Positions 1 through 10,321 of a stretch of DNA of 64,000 nucleotides are shown here, in pieces. A program made the translations under genes and the position numbers. Within the stretch, counting starts at the first letter, position 1; the number at the start of each line of letters is the position of its first letter. The stretch lies in assembly GCF_027925385.1 (NCBI RefSeq), contig NZ_AP027144.1:124001-188000 (forward strand), read 5' to 3'. The notes beneath the pieces are model-generated. The model was not told the origin of the DNA, did no database searches, and saw nothing but the letters and a program-made list of their open reading frames with translations. This DNA comes from Methylocystis iwaonis. Its GTDB lineage: Bacteria; Pseudomonadota; Alphaproteobacteria; Rhizobiales; Beijerinckiaceae.

Positions 1-1
1 C

Positions 2-739
2 GCCGTTTCTTGGGGAGTATGTAGTGCAGAGCTCGGCCTCCTATGCGGCAAGAACGGTGAAATTTATCGGTTGTCGCTACGCAGCGCAGAATATTGCTAC
101 AAAGAGGGGGAACTGAGTTTCGTATTGACCGACACGGCGGACGGTCTCGAACTCGCGACTCTGACCTTTGTGCTCGGCAACGGAGACGAGGGAGCGCCCT
201 CCGTTTTGATCGGGGGACTGCAAGGACCATCGTCGCATTGCGGCCCTGACGCCAAGGCGCGGATCGTGAAAGCGACGCGGGCTCTCTGGGGGTTGCGTCC
301 CAAAATGGCGGTCTTTCTGGCGGCGGCGGCCTTCGCCCGAGCCTTGGGCGCCCGGCAGATCCACGCGGTATCTAATGACACGCATTCGATCAACGCCGAC
401 GCCTGGTGGCAGCGCCGGCGAATGCGCGCCGATTACGACGCTTTTTGGCTCGAACGCGGCGGATTACGCGCACGTGAGGGCTTCGTCTTACCCGTAATAT
501 CGGCGACGAAATCGCAGAACAAGCGACGTGAAGAGCAGCGGGCGCATATCGACGAGTTGGTGGGTCGACTTTTCACGGAAGAGCCGTGCCTGGGTATCGA
601 CATTCGTGACAACTCGTCGATACCGGCAAACGGAAACTTACGGGTTATCAATCAAACATTTCCACAGACCCATTTCTTGGCGGGATATTCAGGGGCGTCT
701 CCAGCAGCCGGAAATTCGGCCATATATCGACGCGGGTGA
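2..739 (+). CDS. VirK/YbjX (DUF535) family protein, 5' partial
   Basis: The reading frame is open from the second base of the window, so the gene begins outside it; the first in-window start (TTG at 71) would cut the domain. The visible 245 residues carry the DUF535 hallmark GGLQGP followed by a long helical region and a basic stretch (ATKSQNKRREEQRAHIDEL) typical of the family C-terminus. Members include Shigella VirK and E. coli YbjX; their biochemistry is unknown and they are linked to virulence or envelope stress. The tail after LGIDIRDNSS does not resemble the usual family ending. The next gene is a two-component regulator on the same strand 83 bp downstream, but co-transcription is unproven. 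Confidence 0.7.
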   Translation, partial: AVSWGVCSAELGLLCGKNGEIYRLSLRSAEYCYKEGELSFVLTDTADGLELATLTFVLGNGDEGAPSVLIGGLQGPSSHCGPDAKARIVKATRALWGLRPKMAVFLAAAAFARALGARQIHAVSNDTHSINADAWWQRRRMRADYDAFWLERGGLRAREGFVLPVISATKSQNKRREEQRAHIDELVGRLFTEEPCLGIDIRDNSSIPANGNLRVINQTFPQTHFLAGYSGASPAAGNSAIYRRG

Positions 740-822
740 CCAAAGTCGTTCCGCGAAACGACATTGTCCGATGTGCGGGGGAACGATATGAGGCCAGCCA
801 GCAAAACGCCGAGAGCTCGACA

Positions 823-1509
823 ATGAACGAACTCGTTCTCATCGCCGATGACGAGCCGGAAATCACCGCGATTCTGGAAGCCTATCTAGCGCGGGAAGGA
901 CTGCGAACGGTGAGCGCGGCGGATGGGCGGATCGCTCTCGATCAACATGCGATTCTGAAGCCGGACATCGTCTTGCTGGATGTGAACATGCCGAATGTCG
1001 ACGGCTGGGAGACGCTGGCCGAGCTGCGACGCCGCGGCGACACGCCCGTCATCATGATCACCGCGCTCGACGAGGACATCGAGCGTCTTCAGGGATTGCG
1101 TCTCGGCGCCGACGATTATGTGGTGAAACCGTTCAATCCAGCGGAAATCGTCGCGCGCGTGAAAGCGGTTCTACGGCGAACCAATGCTCGCGCCGGCAAC
1201 CCCGTCTTGCGGATCGGCAAGCTCGAGATCGATCTCGAAAGCTTTCTCGCCAAGGTGCGAGACGGCGATGCGACGGCGCCGCTGCCCCTGACGCTGACAG
1301 AATTCCGGCTCCTCGCCCATATGGCGCAGTCGCCTTCGCGGGCGTTCAGCCGCAGCGAGTTGGTCGACGCCTGCCTACCTGGCGGCGACGCGCTCGAGCG
1401 GACCGTCGACAGTCATATGAGCAATCTGCGCCGCAAGCTCGACGAGGCCGGCGCGACCGGCCTGATGAACGTCGTGCGCGGCATCGGCTATCGGCTGACG
1501 GCGCCATGA
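823..1509 (+). CDS. OmpR/AdeR-type response regulator
   Basis: A 228-residue DNA-binding response regulator. The receiver domain (about 1-118) has the acidic pair DDE, phospho-acceptor Asp in IVLLDVNMP, the T in MITAL and K in VVKPF. The C-terminal winged helix (about 130-228) ends in RTVDSHMSNLRRKL and VRGIGYRL, a pattern very close to AdeR/BaeR regulators of efflux pumps. I chose ATG 823 because the receiver core begins there; an in-frame extension to 736 adds 29 residues with no domain character. The stop overlaps the next start (ATGA), so translation is coupled to the kinase gene. It presumably controls the ABC exporter downstream, although AdeR itself controls an RND pump. Confidence 0.9.
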   Translation: MNELVLIADDEPEITAILEAYLAREGLRTVSAADGRIALDQHAILKPDIVLLDVNMPNVDGWETLAELRRRGDTPVIMITALDEDIERLQGLRLGADDYVVKPFNPAEIVARVKAVLRRTNARAGNPVLRIGKLEIDLESFLAKVRDGDATAPLPLTLTEFRLLAHMAQSPSRAFSRSELVDACLPGGDALERTVDSHMSNLRRKLDEAGATGLMNVVRGIGYRLTAP

Positions 1510-2603
1510 CCCGCCATCGTTTGAGCCGACAGATCACGCTGTCGATGAGCGCGGTCGTCGCCGTCGCCGTCATGATCGTTTTCGTCGGCTCCTTCACCTT
1601 CTACGGCATCTATCTGACCTACTACCCGCCGCCGCCGGGGCCGCCGCCGCTTCTTCCCGAGGCGCCCGACTTCGTCTTGATCGCAGTCCTGCTGCTCTTC
1701 ACTCTCGTCATCGCAATCTTCGCGGCGCTTCGCTTGACGAAGCGGATTCTCGTGCCTCTCAATTCGCTCGCCGAAGGCGCGCGCAGGATCGCCGCCGGCG
1801 ATCTCACGGCGCGGGCCTCGCCCGGCGACAGATCGCTCGGCGAAACGGCTCGACTGGTGGACGACTTCAATGCGATGGCGCAACGCCTCGAGGATAGCGT
1901 CGCGGCGATGGCCTCCTGGAACGCCGCGATCGCGCATGAGCTCAGGACGCCATTGACGATCCTACGGGGCCGGCTGCACGGCCTCACCGACGGCGTGTTC
2001 GAGCCGAGCGACGAATTGTTCCGCAATCTCCTGTCGCAAGCGGAAGGCCTCTCCCGCCTCGTCGACGATTTGCGGATCGTCACTTTGTCGGAGAGCCACC
2101 GGCTGGAGATGCGTTTCGAGCCGACCGATCTCGAGCAGGAGATTCGGCAGGCCGTCGACGCTATGCGGCCCGGCCTCGTCGAGGCCGGCTTCACGATCGA
2201 GCTTGATGTCCGCCGCGTCATTCTGACCTGCGACGGGGTTCGTTTGCGGCAGGCGCTGCTCGCCCTTCTCGAGAACGCAAAACGCTATGCGGCGCCGGGA
2301 CTCTTGCGCGTTTGGACGAAAGCGGAGGAGGACGAACTCGCGATCGCAGTCGAGGATCGAGGGCCGGGCCTCAGTCCCGACTTCGCGCCCTATGCGTTCG
2401 ATACATTCAGCCGGGCGGAAGCCTCGCGCTCGCGGCGCCACGGCGGCGCCGGCCTCGGGCTCTCAGTGGTGCGCGCCATAGCGGAGGCGCATCGTGGCCG
2501 CGCGCAATACAGAACATCCACGGCCGGCGGAGCGATCTTCGAGCTCGTTCTGCCGCTCCCCCGTGCGCACGATCGTATCGGCGGCGACGAGCCCGCCGAA
2601 TGA
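1506..2603 (+). CDS. AdeS/BaeS-type sensor histidine kinase
   Basis: A 365-residue membrane kinase. Two transmembrane helices (about 12-34 and 56-78) enclose a very short proline-rich periplasmic loop (YYPPPPGPPPLLPEAPDF), so it probably senses an intramembrane or envelope cue rather than binding a periplasmic ligand. A HAMP domain follows (about 78-130), then HisKA with the phospho-His in AIAHELRTPLT, and an HATPase domain with the N-box LLENAKRYA and G-boxes VEDRGPGLS and GAGLGLSVV. The start ATG overlaps the regulator's stop, and its own stop TGA overlaps a potential ABC transporter start, giving a tightly coupled three-gene operon. Confidence 0.9.
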   Translation: MTRHRLSRQITLSMSAVVAVAVMIVFVGSFTFYGIYLTYYPPPPGPPPLLPEAPDFVLIAVLLLFTLVIAIFAALRLTKRILVPLNSLAEGARRIAAGDLTARASPGDRSLGETARLVDDFNAMAQRLEDSVAAMASWNAAIAHELRTPLTILRGRLHGLTDGVFEPSDELFRNLLSQAEGLSRLVDDLRIVTLSESHRLEMRFEPTDLEQEIRQAVDAMRPGLVEAGFTIELDVRRVILTCDGVRLRQALLALLENAKRYAAPGLLRVWTKAEEDELAIAVEDRGPGLSPDFAPYAFDTFSRAEASRSRRHGGAGLGLSVVRAIAEAHRGRAQYRTSTAGGAIFELVLPLPRAHDRIGGDEPAE

Positions 2604-4456
2604 CGGCGCGCCACGATGCTAATCGAACAAACACGGACGATCGAATGACCGCCTCAGCTGCAATGGACCGGCCCGAGAACAATTACGAGAAAGTCGCCGC
2701 AACGCATGTGTCTCTGCGCCGCGTTCTCGAACTATTCAGGCCTTACCGCGCCAAGATCGCCATTGTCGTTCTGTTGATGCTCCTCGGCGCGGGCGCGGGC
2801 ATGTCGTCGCCATTTCTCCTGCGCGCGATCATCGACGAGGCTCTGCCCAGTTCCGATCTGCGCCAGCTCGTCGCGCTGGTCGTCGGCCTGCTGCTCATCG
2901 TTGTCCTATCGACCTGCCTCAACACGGCTCAGGTGATTCTGTCCGTCCAGATCGGGCAAGCGATCATGCATGATCTGCGGGTGAGGGTCTATTCGCACCT
3001 TCAATCCTTGTCTCTCGGCTTCTTCACGGCGACGCGGGCGGGGGAGATTCAGTCGCGCATCGCCAGCGATATTTCCGGGCTGCAATCGCTCGTGACCACC
3101 AGCGCCAACGAGCTGGCGCGGTCTTCGGCCACAGTGGTCATGACCGCCGCGGCGATCCTGCTGCTCGAATGGCGATTGGCTCTCTTCGTCTTGCTGATCG
3201 TTCCCGGAACGGTCGCGATCAGCAATCGCGTCGCGCGAATGCGCGAAAAGCTTCTTTTCGAGCGGCAGGAGCGCATCGCCGACATGTCGTCGGCCATCCA
3301 GGAAACGCTTTCGATTTCCGGGGTGATCCTCGCCAGAACGATGAACCGCGGCGAGCATCTGTCGCACCGCTTCTCGAGACTTTCTGGAGAGGTGGCGAAG
3401 CTCGAAGCCCGCGCGCATACGGCGGGCGAAGGGCAATGGGCGCTCATCAACCTCGCGCTCTCGGCGCTTCCGGCGCTGACGCTGCTCATCGGCGGACTGC
3501 TGATACAGGCCGACACGCCAATCAGCATCGGCACGCTCGTCGCCATGATCGCACTGCAGGAGCAGTTGCTGTGGCCGCTCGAGCAGCTTCTGGAAATCGG
3601 GCGGGAGATGCGAACGACTCGCGCGCTCTTTACGCGAATCTTCGCTTATCTCGACAGGCCGGTCGAGATCACACAACAGGCAAACACGGTCACTCTCGAC
3701 CGCGCGAATATGCGCGGCGCGGTCAGGGTGGAAAATGTCTCCTTTTTCTATCCTGGCGCCACGACTCCGGCTCTGCGCGACATCTCCATCGACATTCCGG
3801 CCGGCAGCCATGTAGCCATCGTCGGCGCGACCGGTTCCAGTAAGACCACGCTCGGCTATCTCCTCGCCCGACTCTATGATGTGGACACGGGCGTCATCTC
3901 CTTCGACGGCGTCGATATTCGCGCGCTTCGCTTCGAGACGCTCGCCGACATGCTGGGCGTGGTGACGCAGGAGCCTTATCTGCTCAATGCGACCGTCGCC
4001 GAGAATCTGCGCTTCGGCTGTCCGGAGGCGTCCGACGATCAGCTCGCAAGGGCCGCGCGCATCGCCCAGATCCATGAGACGATCATGGCCTTGCCCGAGC
4101 GCTATGACACGCTTGTCGGGGAGAGAGGCTACCGCTTTTCCGGCGGCGAAAAGCAAAGGCTGGCGCTCGCGCGCGTCATTCTCCGCGATCCGCCGATCCT
4201 GCTGCTCGACGAAGCGACCAGCGCCCTCGACGCCAAGACGGAACACGCGATGGCGTCCGCGCTGGCCGCGCTGTCGCAGGGGCGCACGACCATCACGATC
4301 GCCCACCGCCTCTCGACGGTGCGGCAGGCCGATCAAATCATCGTCCTGCAAAAGGGCCGGATCGTCGAGCGCGGCACGCATGACGAGCTCGTTTCGCGGG
4401 GACGAGCTTATTTCGAACTCGTGATGCGATCGCATCTCGATCGACAAGAGGTATGA
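2600..4456 (+). CDS. ABC exporter, fused membrane and ATPase domains, variant Walker A
   Basis: A half-size ABC exporter of 618 residues. The N-terminal membrane domain (about 50-345) has several hydrophobic helices. The nucleotide-binding domain (about 375-610) has Q-loop VVTQEPY, signature FSGGEKQRLALAR, Walker B ILLLDEATSALD and H-loop IAHRLST. The Walker A reads GATGSSKTT: the usual Gly before the catalytic Lys is Ser (codon AGT). ATG 2600 overlaps the kinase stop (ATGA); ATG 2645 (MTASAAMDRP) is an alternative start and neither has a strong ribosome site. It works as a homodimer or pairs with another half-transporter. The substrate is unknown; a role in drug or envelope export regulated by the preceding kinase-regulator pair is inferred from the operon. 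Confidence 0.88.
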   Translation: MTARHDANRTNTDDRMTASAAMDRPENNYEKVAATHVSLRRVLELFRPYRAKIAIVVLLMLLGAGAGMSSPFLLRAIIDEALPSSDLRQLVALVVGLLLIVVLSTCLNTAQVILSVQIGQAIMHDLRVRVYSHLQSLSLGFFTATRAGEIQSRIASDISGLQSLVTTSANELARSSATVVMTAAAILLLEWRLALFVLLIVPGTVAISNRVARMREKLLFERQERIADMSSAIQETLSISGVILARTMNRGEHLSHRFSRLSGEVAKLEARAHTAGEGQWALINLALSALPALTLLIGGLLIQADTPISIGTLVAMIALQEQLLWPLEQLLEIGREMRTTRALFTRIFAYLDRPVEITQQANTVTLDRANMRGAVRVENVSFFYPGATTPALRDISIDIPAGSHVAIVGATGSSKTTLGYLLARLYDVDTGVISFDGVDIRALRFETLADMLGVVTQEPYLLNATVAENLRFGCPEASDDQLARAARIAQIHETIMALPERYDTLVGERGYRFSGGEKQRLALARVILRDPPILLLDEATSALDAKTEHAMASALAALSQGRTTITIAHRLSTVRQADQIIVLQKGRIVERGTHDELVSRGRAYFELVMRSHLDRQEV

Positions 4457-5319
<863 letters not shown>

Positions 5320-5805
5320 ATGGCGAAGAAAAAGGACTCGATCGACATAGGCATCGCGGAAGACCAACGCGCACGTATCGCGGACGGCCTGTCGCGTCTG
5401 TTGGCGGATTCCTATTCCCTCTACCTGATGACGCACAATTTCCATTGGAACGTGACAGGACCGATGTTCAACACGCTGCATCTCATGTTCATGCAACAGT
5501 ACACGGAGCAGTGGGCGGCTCTCGATTTGATTGCGGAGCGCATCCGTTCCCTCGGATTCCACGCCCCCGGCACCTACAAGGAACTCTCGAAGCTCGCCTC
5601 AATACAGGAAGTTGAGGGAACTCCGAAGGCTATGGATATGGTTCGTCATCTCGTGAGCGCGCAGGAAGCGACTGCGCGCACGGCCCGCGGGCTGTTCCCG
5701 TTAGTGGAAGAGGCGAGCGACGAGCCAACATCCGATCTCCTGACGCAGCGCCTGATGGTTCACGAAAAAACCGCGTGGATGTTGCGCAGTCTACTGGATG
5801 AATAA
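5320..5805 (+). CDS. dps: Dps family ferritin-like DNA-protection protein
   Basis: A 161-residue Dps. The ferroxidase signature is clear: [10 protein letters not shown] (first His ligand), then [13 protein letters not shown] and the Asp/Glu ligands of [12 protein letters not shown]. Dps dodecamers oxidise Fe2+ with H2O2, store iron and bind DNA, protecting cells in stress and stationary phase. ATG 5320 has a good ribosome site (GTGGAGG, 8 bases upstream) and the basic start MAKKK; the in-frame extension to 5263 has no family match. Transcription looks independent. A broken Dps fragment of different sequence lies at 63204-63395, so the replicon has carried at least two dps-type genes. Confidence 0.93.
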   Translation: MAKKKDSIDIGIAEDQRARIADGLSRLLADSYSLYLMTHNFHWNVTGPMFNTLHLMFMQQYTEQWAALDLIAERIRSLGFHAPGTYKELSKLASIQEVEGTPKAMDMVRHLVSAQEATARTARGLFPLVEEASDEPTSDLLTQRLMVHEKTAWMLRSLLDE

Positions 5806-5855
5806 GGGTCGCTAGTTGTGAACCCGTAACGTCGATGACTCAATGCTTCCGACTT

Positions 5856-6972
5856 TGACCTGCCCCCGAACTTTCATCCAGCAGCAATTAGAGTCCCTGC
5901 ATTTGATACGCCCGAGGGCGCAGATGTAGCAACAGGCGATCGGCGGAGCTGGTCGGGGTTGCGCAGCCGATCGCCTGTTGCGGTGAGATTGGCCGCATAG
6001 TCCGCTGGCGTCGCGTAGCCGAGCGAAGAATGCGGGCGTCGATGATTATAGTCGCTTACCCATTCGCCGATCTTCGCCCGCGCGTGGTCGAGGCCGAAAA
6101 ACAGCGTCTCATTCAGAAGCTCATCGCGCATGCGCCCGTTGAAGCTCTCGCAAAAGCCGTTCTGCATCGGTTTGCCCGGCGCGATGTAATGCCATTCGAT
6201 CCTGCTTTCGCTTGCCCAGGAGAGAATGGCGTTTGAGGTGAACTCCGTCCTGTGATCGGAAACGATCATGCCCGGCTTGCCGCGCCGCCGGATCAGCGCC
6301 GACAGCTCACGGGCGACGCGCTTGCCGGAGATCGACGTGTCGGGGATCGCCGCCAGACATTCCCGCGTCACGTCGTCGACGATATTGAGGATGCGGAAAC
6401 GCCGGCCGTAGGCGAACTGGTCATGCACGAAGTCCAGAGACCCAGCGCGCATTCGGCTTCGCCTCTGCGAGGATCGTCGCCCGCGTTCCGACAGCGCGGC
6501 GGCGGGCGCGGCGCTTGCGCACCGTGAGCCCTTCCCCACGATAGAGCCGGTAGATGCGGTTCTTGCCCGAGCGCTCGCCTTCCTGACGCAGCAGGACGAA
6601 CAGCCGCCGGTAGCCGAAGCGGCGGCGCGCGTTGGCGAGTTCCCGAAGCTTTTCGCGCAATGTCGCATCGGCTTGACGCTTCGCGACATAACGAACCGTC
6701 GTGCGGTCGACGGCGACGATGCAGCAGGCCCGACGCTCCGACAGGCCCATCACGGCCCGCAGGTGCGCGACGGTTTCGCGCTTGACGGCGGGCCCTACCA
6801 TTTTTTTCCCAGAAGCTCCCGGAGCGCTGCCGCCTCGAGCATCTGATCCGCCAGGAGCTTCTTCAGCTTTGCGTTCTCCTCCTCCAGCGCCTTCAGCCGC
6901 TTCGCTTCCGAAACGTCCATGCCCCCGAATTTGGCTTTCCAATTGTAGAGCGTCGCTTCCGAAACCCCGTAA
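5856..6972 (-). mobile_element. IS3-family (IS407-like) insertion sequence, truncated
   Basis: The end with TGACCTGCCCCCGAAC at 5856 lies just beyond the transposase stop and matches IS407-type termini. The other end is lost: the orfA coding sequence stops abruptly at about 6972, where an unrelated-orientation IS3 end begins. The element therefore lacks its 5' terminus and the first part of orfA, and also carries a frameshift in orfB; it should be inactive. Confidence 0.75.
5874..6972 (-). pseudogene. IS3-family transposase orfAB, truncated and frameshifted
   Basis: The remnant of orfA reads GVSEATLYNWKAKFGGMDVSE and continues to LRELLGKKW. At 6801-6807 a run of seven A (minus strand) is the classic programmed -1 slippage site joining orfA to orfB. 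OrfB has the DDE core: [15 protein letters not shown] (usually VSDNGTEF) and the Glu in [16 protein letters not shown]. One extra base near 6441 splits orfB between PNARW and SLDFVHD. With the missing N-terminus and this frameshift the protein cannot be made intact. Confidence 0.8.
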
Positions 6973-7015
6973 CCTGCTCCCGACTTTCATACAGCGGCGA
7001 GTTGAGTCCTTTGGG
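6973..7015 (+). repeat. Second IS3-type end in direct orientation
   Basis: These 43 bases (starting ACCTGCTCCCGACTTTCAT) resemble the end of the IS3 element at 5858-5900 in the same orientation, with about 80% identity by eye. They abut the truncated orfA. The simplest reading is the left end of another related IS3 copy, the rest of which has been deleted. Confidence 0.5.
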
Positions 7016-7184
7016 TTGTTGAAGCGCATGGGAATGGAACCGCGCCGTAAAAACGCCGATGCTCAATATTTCGGCGAAGTGCTTTATATATGTAATTGAA
7101 ATACATAACGCGTAGACTTCAGATGCGCCGGCCGCCGGTCGAGATCTTCCGTTCCCGGATCGGCGACGATAAGGGGTGAACACA

Positions 7185-9446
7185 ATGGGCCGAACAGCCG
7201 GCATTTCGATCGAAGGCCCCCGCATACGCGATCGACGTGTGACGCCTGTGCTCCTTTTGCCGAGAGAGGGACGGTTTGGCGCGATTGGTATTTCCGCCAT
7301 CGGCGTGAGTCTCGCGACGCTTTCGATCTCGGCGGTTCGTGCGCAGGTCGCACCGACCGAGCTCCCGACCCTCGATGTCGCCGCGGAAGGTGCACCGACC
7401 AACACCCCGACGGATGTCGCCGCGGGAGACGCGCCGACCAACACCGCGACCGTCGAGGGCGGTTATCGAGTCAAAAACGCCTATGTCGGGCCATTCGGCG
7501 AGAGGGCCCTGGTCGACACGCCGTTCTCGATCAACGTCGTGCCGCTCGATCTCATGAAGAACCAGCAATTGCTCAGTCTGCGCGAAGCCTTTCGACTCAT
7601 TCCCTCGGTGCAGGGCGAAAATATCCGTCCGCAGACGCGCGGCATGCAGGCGGGAGTGGTGCAGAACACGCGCATCGACGGGCTGAATATTGCAGCGACG
7701 ACCGATTATCCCCTCGAGCAATTCGAGCGCATCGAAGTGCTGAACGGTTTGTCGAGCGCGATCTATGGCCCGTTCAATCCGGCAGGCACCTTCAACTACG
7801 TCCTCAAGCGGCCGACGGAAGCGCCGTTGCGCGAAGTAACTTTATCCTATCTGTCGCGAAGCGCCTGGTTCGGTCACGCCGATCTCGGCGGCTTTCTCGA
7901 CCCCGAACGCCGTTTCGGCTACAGGCTGAATCTGCTCCAGCAAAATGGCGAGACCTATGTCGACGGCAGCCAGTCGAAGCGCCAACTGGCGAGTCTCGCC
8001 TTCGACATTCATGCGACGCCAAACACCGTGCTCGAAACCAATGCGAGCTTCTACAATTTCGTGACCAAAAATCTGCCGGGCACATTCACGCTCGGTCGCA
8101 AAGCCACGATATTTCCTGCGGCGCCCGATCCTACTCGGCAGGGCTATGGACAGACCTTCGGGGGCGACGACAATCAGACGGCGATCTTCAGCGGCAGGCT
8201 GCGTCATGATTTCGATCAGGACTGGCGTCTGACATTGGGCCTCTTGCGTCAATCTAACGATCGCGCCTCGACTGTTCCGACCAATACGCTGACCGACAAT
8301 TTCGGGAACTATACGACGACGGCCGCGACGACCACATTCTCCTTGGACACGGTGCTCAGCAATCAGGCCGCCCTAAACGGGCGTTTCTTCACTGGCCCTG
8401 TCTCTCATGATGTCGTCTTCGCCAATAATGGCTTCCTCTGGGACCGCTATAGTCCCTATGTGCTCGGCCCCGTCACGCTCGGCAGCGCCAATCTCGCCAA
8501 TCCGGCCCTGTTTGCAGCCCGTTCCTTTCCCGATTTCAAGAGTCGCTTTCTTTCGGTCGAGACCTTGCAGCAATCGTTCACCGTCGGCGACGTCATCGGC
8601 TTCGGCGAACATTGGGGCGCGCAATTCGCGCTATCACAGAGTTGGATCAATGCGCGGAACCTGAACAGCGCCGGCGTGACGACCAGCGCCTTTAACACGA
8701 GCGGCGTGAGTCCGACGGCGAGCCTATTATTCAAGCCGCTGCGCAATCAAACCGCTTATCTGACCTATTCGGAAAACCTGCAGCAAGGCGACACGGCGCC
8801 AAATGGCGTCGCCAACGCCGGGGCCGTTCTCGCCCCCTTCCGCGCCAAACAATGGGAGCTCGGCTATAAGATCGATCTCGAGCGCATCGATCTGCGAGCG
8901 GCTCTGTTCCAGATCGAGCGGCCCTTTGCCTATACAGTCAACAATGTCTATGGCGTCAATGGTAAGCAGATCAATCGCGGCGTCGAGTTGACGGCGTCAG
9001 GAAAGGCGACCGACGACCTCACCGTCTTCGCCGGTCTCTCCCTGCTCGACCCGAAACTCTATGACACCGGCTCGGCGCTAACAAGCAACAAGCAGATCCT
9101 CGGCCTGTCCCACATAGTATTCAATATTCTGATGGATTATAGGATCCCGTTCGGGCCCGGACTCGCAGCCAACGCTAATATCAATTTCGCCAGCAACCGG
9201 CCCGGCAATTACGCGAACACGACCTTCGTCGACGGCTACACCGTCGCCGATCTCGGTCTACGTTACAGCACGCGTCTGATGGACCGCGAGGTGACGTGGC
9301 GCCTAAATGTCTACAATATTACGAACGCGCATTATTGGGCCAATGTCGCCCCGACTGGCCAGAATGGTTACAACAGCACGGATTTCGGCACCGGTACGCT
9401 CGGCGCGCCACGCACGTTGCGTTTTTCCATGCAGATGGAGTTCTGA
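7185..9446 (+). CDS. TonB-dependent outer-membrane receptor
   Basis: A 753-residue receptor: an unusually long signal region (about 1-50, ending SAVRAQ), a plug domain (about 85-215, with FERIEVLNGLSSAIYGPFNPAG) and a 22-strand barrel ending in RTLRFSMQMEF with the terminal Phe typical of outer-membrane barrels. ATG 7185 follows AAGGGG with proper spacing; GTG 7176 lies within that site. The next gene, two bases downstream, encodes a ModA-like binding protein, so the pair probably takes up an oxyanion or metal complex. The fold is of the siderophore-receptor class; the true substrate cannot be read from sequence. There is no N-terminal signalling (STN) domain and no adjacent sigma factor, unlike the receptor at 23.4 kb. 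Confidence 0.9.
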   Translation: MGRTAGISIEGPRIRDRRVTPVLLLPREGRFGAIGISAIGVSLATLSISAVRAQVAPTELPTLDVAAEGAPTNTPTDVAAGDAPTNTATVEGGYRVKNAYVGPFGERALVDTPFSINVVPLDLMKNQQLLSLREAFRLIPSVQGENIRPQTRGMQAGVVQNTRIDGLNIAATTDYPLEQFERIEVLNGLSSAIYGPFNPAGTFNYVLKRPTEAPLREVTLSYLSRSAWFGHADLGGFLDPERRFGYRLNLLQQNGETYVDGSQSKRQLASLAFDIHATPNTVLETNASFYNFVTKNLPGTFTLGRKATIFPAAPDPTRQGYGQTFGGDDNQTAIFSGRLRHDFDQDWRLTLGLLRQSNDRASTVPTNTLTDNFGNYTTTAATTTFSLDTVLSNQAALNGRFFTGPVSHDVVFANNGFLWDRYSPYVLGPVTLGSANLANPALFAARSFPDFKSRFLSVETLQQSFTVGDVIGFGEHWGAQFALSQSWINARNLNSAGVTTSAFNTSGVSPTASLLFKPLRNQTAYLTYSENLQQGDTAPNGVANAGAVLAPFRAKQWELGYKIDLERIDLRAALFQIERPFAYTVNNVYGVNGKQINRGVELTASGKATDDLTVFAGLSLLDPKLYDTGSALTSNKQILGLSHIVFNILMDYRIPFGPGLAANANINFASNRPGNYANTTFVDGYTVADLGLRYSTRLMDREVTWRLNVYNITNAHYWANVAPTGQNGYNSTDFGTGTLGAPRTLRFSMQMEF

Positions 9447-9448
9447 TC

Positions 9449-10321
9449 ATGCGGATCTCACGAGTCCGGCACATCGTCGCGATGTCACTCCTTCTTTCGC
9501 CACTCCCGCCATGCGCCGCGGAGGAGGTTCCTGGCGACCCCTCGCTTCACATTCATGCCGCAGGCAGCCTCGGCGGCGCCCTGCGCGCCATCGCCGCGCA
9601 GTACCAACTGGAGACGGGCGAGAAAATCACCATGGTTTTCGGCCCTTCAGGCCTGCTGCGCGAGGGCATAGAAAAGGGGAATGAGGCCCATCTCTTCCTC
9701 TCCGCGGACCGACAGCATCCCGAGAGGCTCGCCGCTGAAGGAAAGGCGGCGGCGCCGGTTATTTTCGTCCGCAACACACTCTGCGCCACGGCGCGCGCCG
9801 ACCACACGCTGACTACGGACGGGCTTCTCGATTATATGCTCGATCCGGCAACAAAGATCGGCACATCGACTCCCAAAGCTGATCCCGGGGGTGATTACGC
9901 GATGGCTCTGTTCGCCAAGGCCGAGACCGTGCATAAGGGCGCAGAGCAAATCTTGCGAGAGAAGGCGCGAGCGCTCGTGGGCGGAGCCCTGCCGAAGCCA
10001 TCGGATATGCAGCCAAAGGCGGGAGGCGAACAAGGCGCCCCGGCGCCGACAAAACAATTTCTGCTCAACGGAACGGTCGATCTCTTCATCGGCTATTGCA
10101 GCCGGCGGGAGACGCGTCGCGATCCAGATCTCATCAGCGTGCCGGCGCCGAAAGCGCTTGCCGTACGCGCCGATTACGCCTTGGCGTTGCTGCGCGACAA
10201 ATCGCCAGAACGGCAGGCAGCGGCGGCTCGTTTTGCTCTGTATCTGATGACGCCGCGCGCGCAGGCGATCTTCGCCGACTACAATTTCACTCCAATCGTC
10301 GCGCCGTCGCACCTCGACTAA
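9449..10321 (+). CDS. ModA-like periplasmic substrate-binding protein
   Basis: A 290-residue exported protein with signal peptide (MRISRVRHIVAMSLLLSPLPPCAAEE) and the ModA/SBP_bac_11 start LHIHAAGSLGGALRAIAAQY, which in ModA binds molybdate or tungstate. Additional ModA-type features are GPSGLLREGIEKG and a C-terminal FALYLMTPRAQAIFADYNF. An insertion rich in Pro/Gly and charged residues (about 175-205) sits mid-domain. The gene starts two bases after the TonB-receptor stop, so the two are co-transcribed. No permease or ATPase gene follows, so it either feeds a transporter encoded elsewhere or hands substrate on from the receptor. Similar receptor-SBP pairs occur in other proteobacteria. Confidence 0.85.
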   Translation: MRISRVRHIVAMSLLLSPLPPCAAEEVPGDPSLHIHAAGSLGGALRAIAAQYQLETGEKITMVFGPSGLLREGIEKGNEAHLFLSADRQHPERLAAEGKAAAPVIFVRNTLCATARADHTLTTDGLLDYMLDPATKIGTSTPKADPGGDYAMALFAKAETVHKGAEQILREKARALVGGALPKPSDMQPKAGGEQGAPAPTKQFLLNGTVDLFIGYCSRRETRRDPDLISVPAPKALAVRADYALALLRDKSPERQAAAARFALYLMTPRAQAIFADYNFTPIVAPSHLD

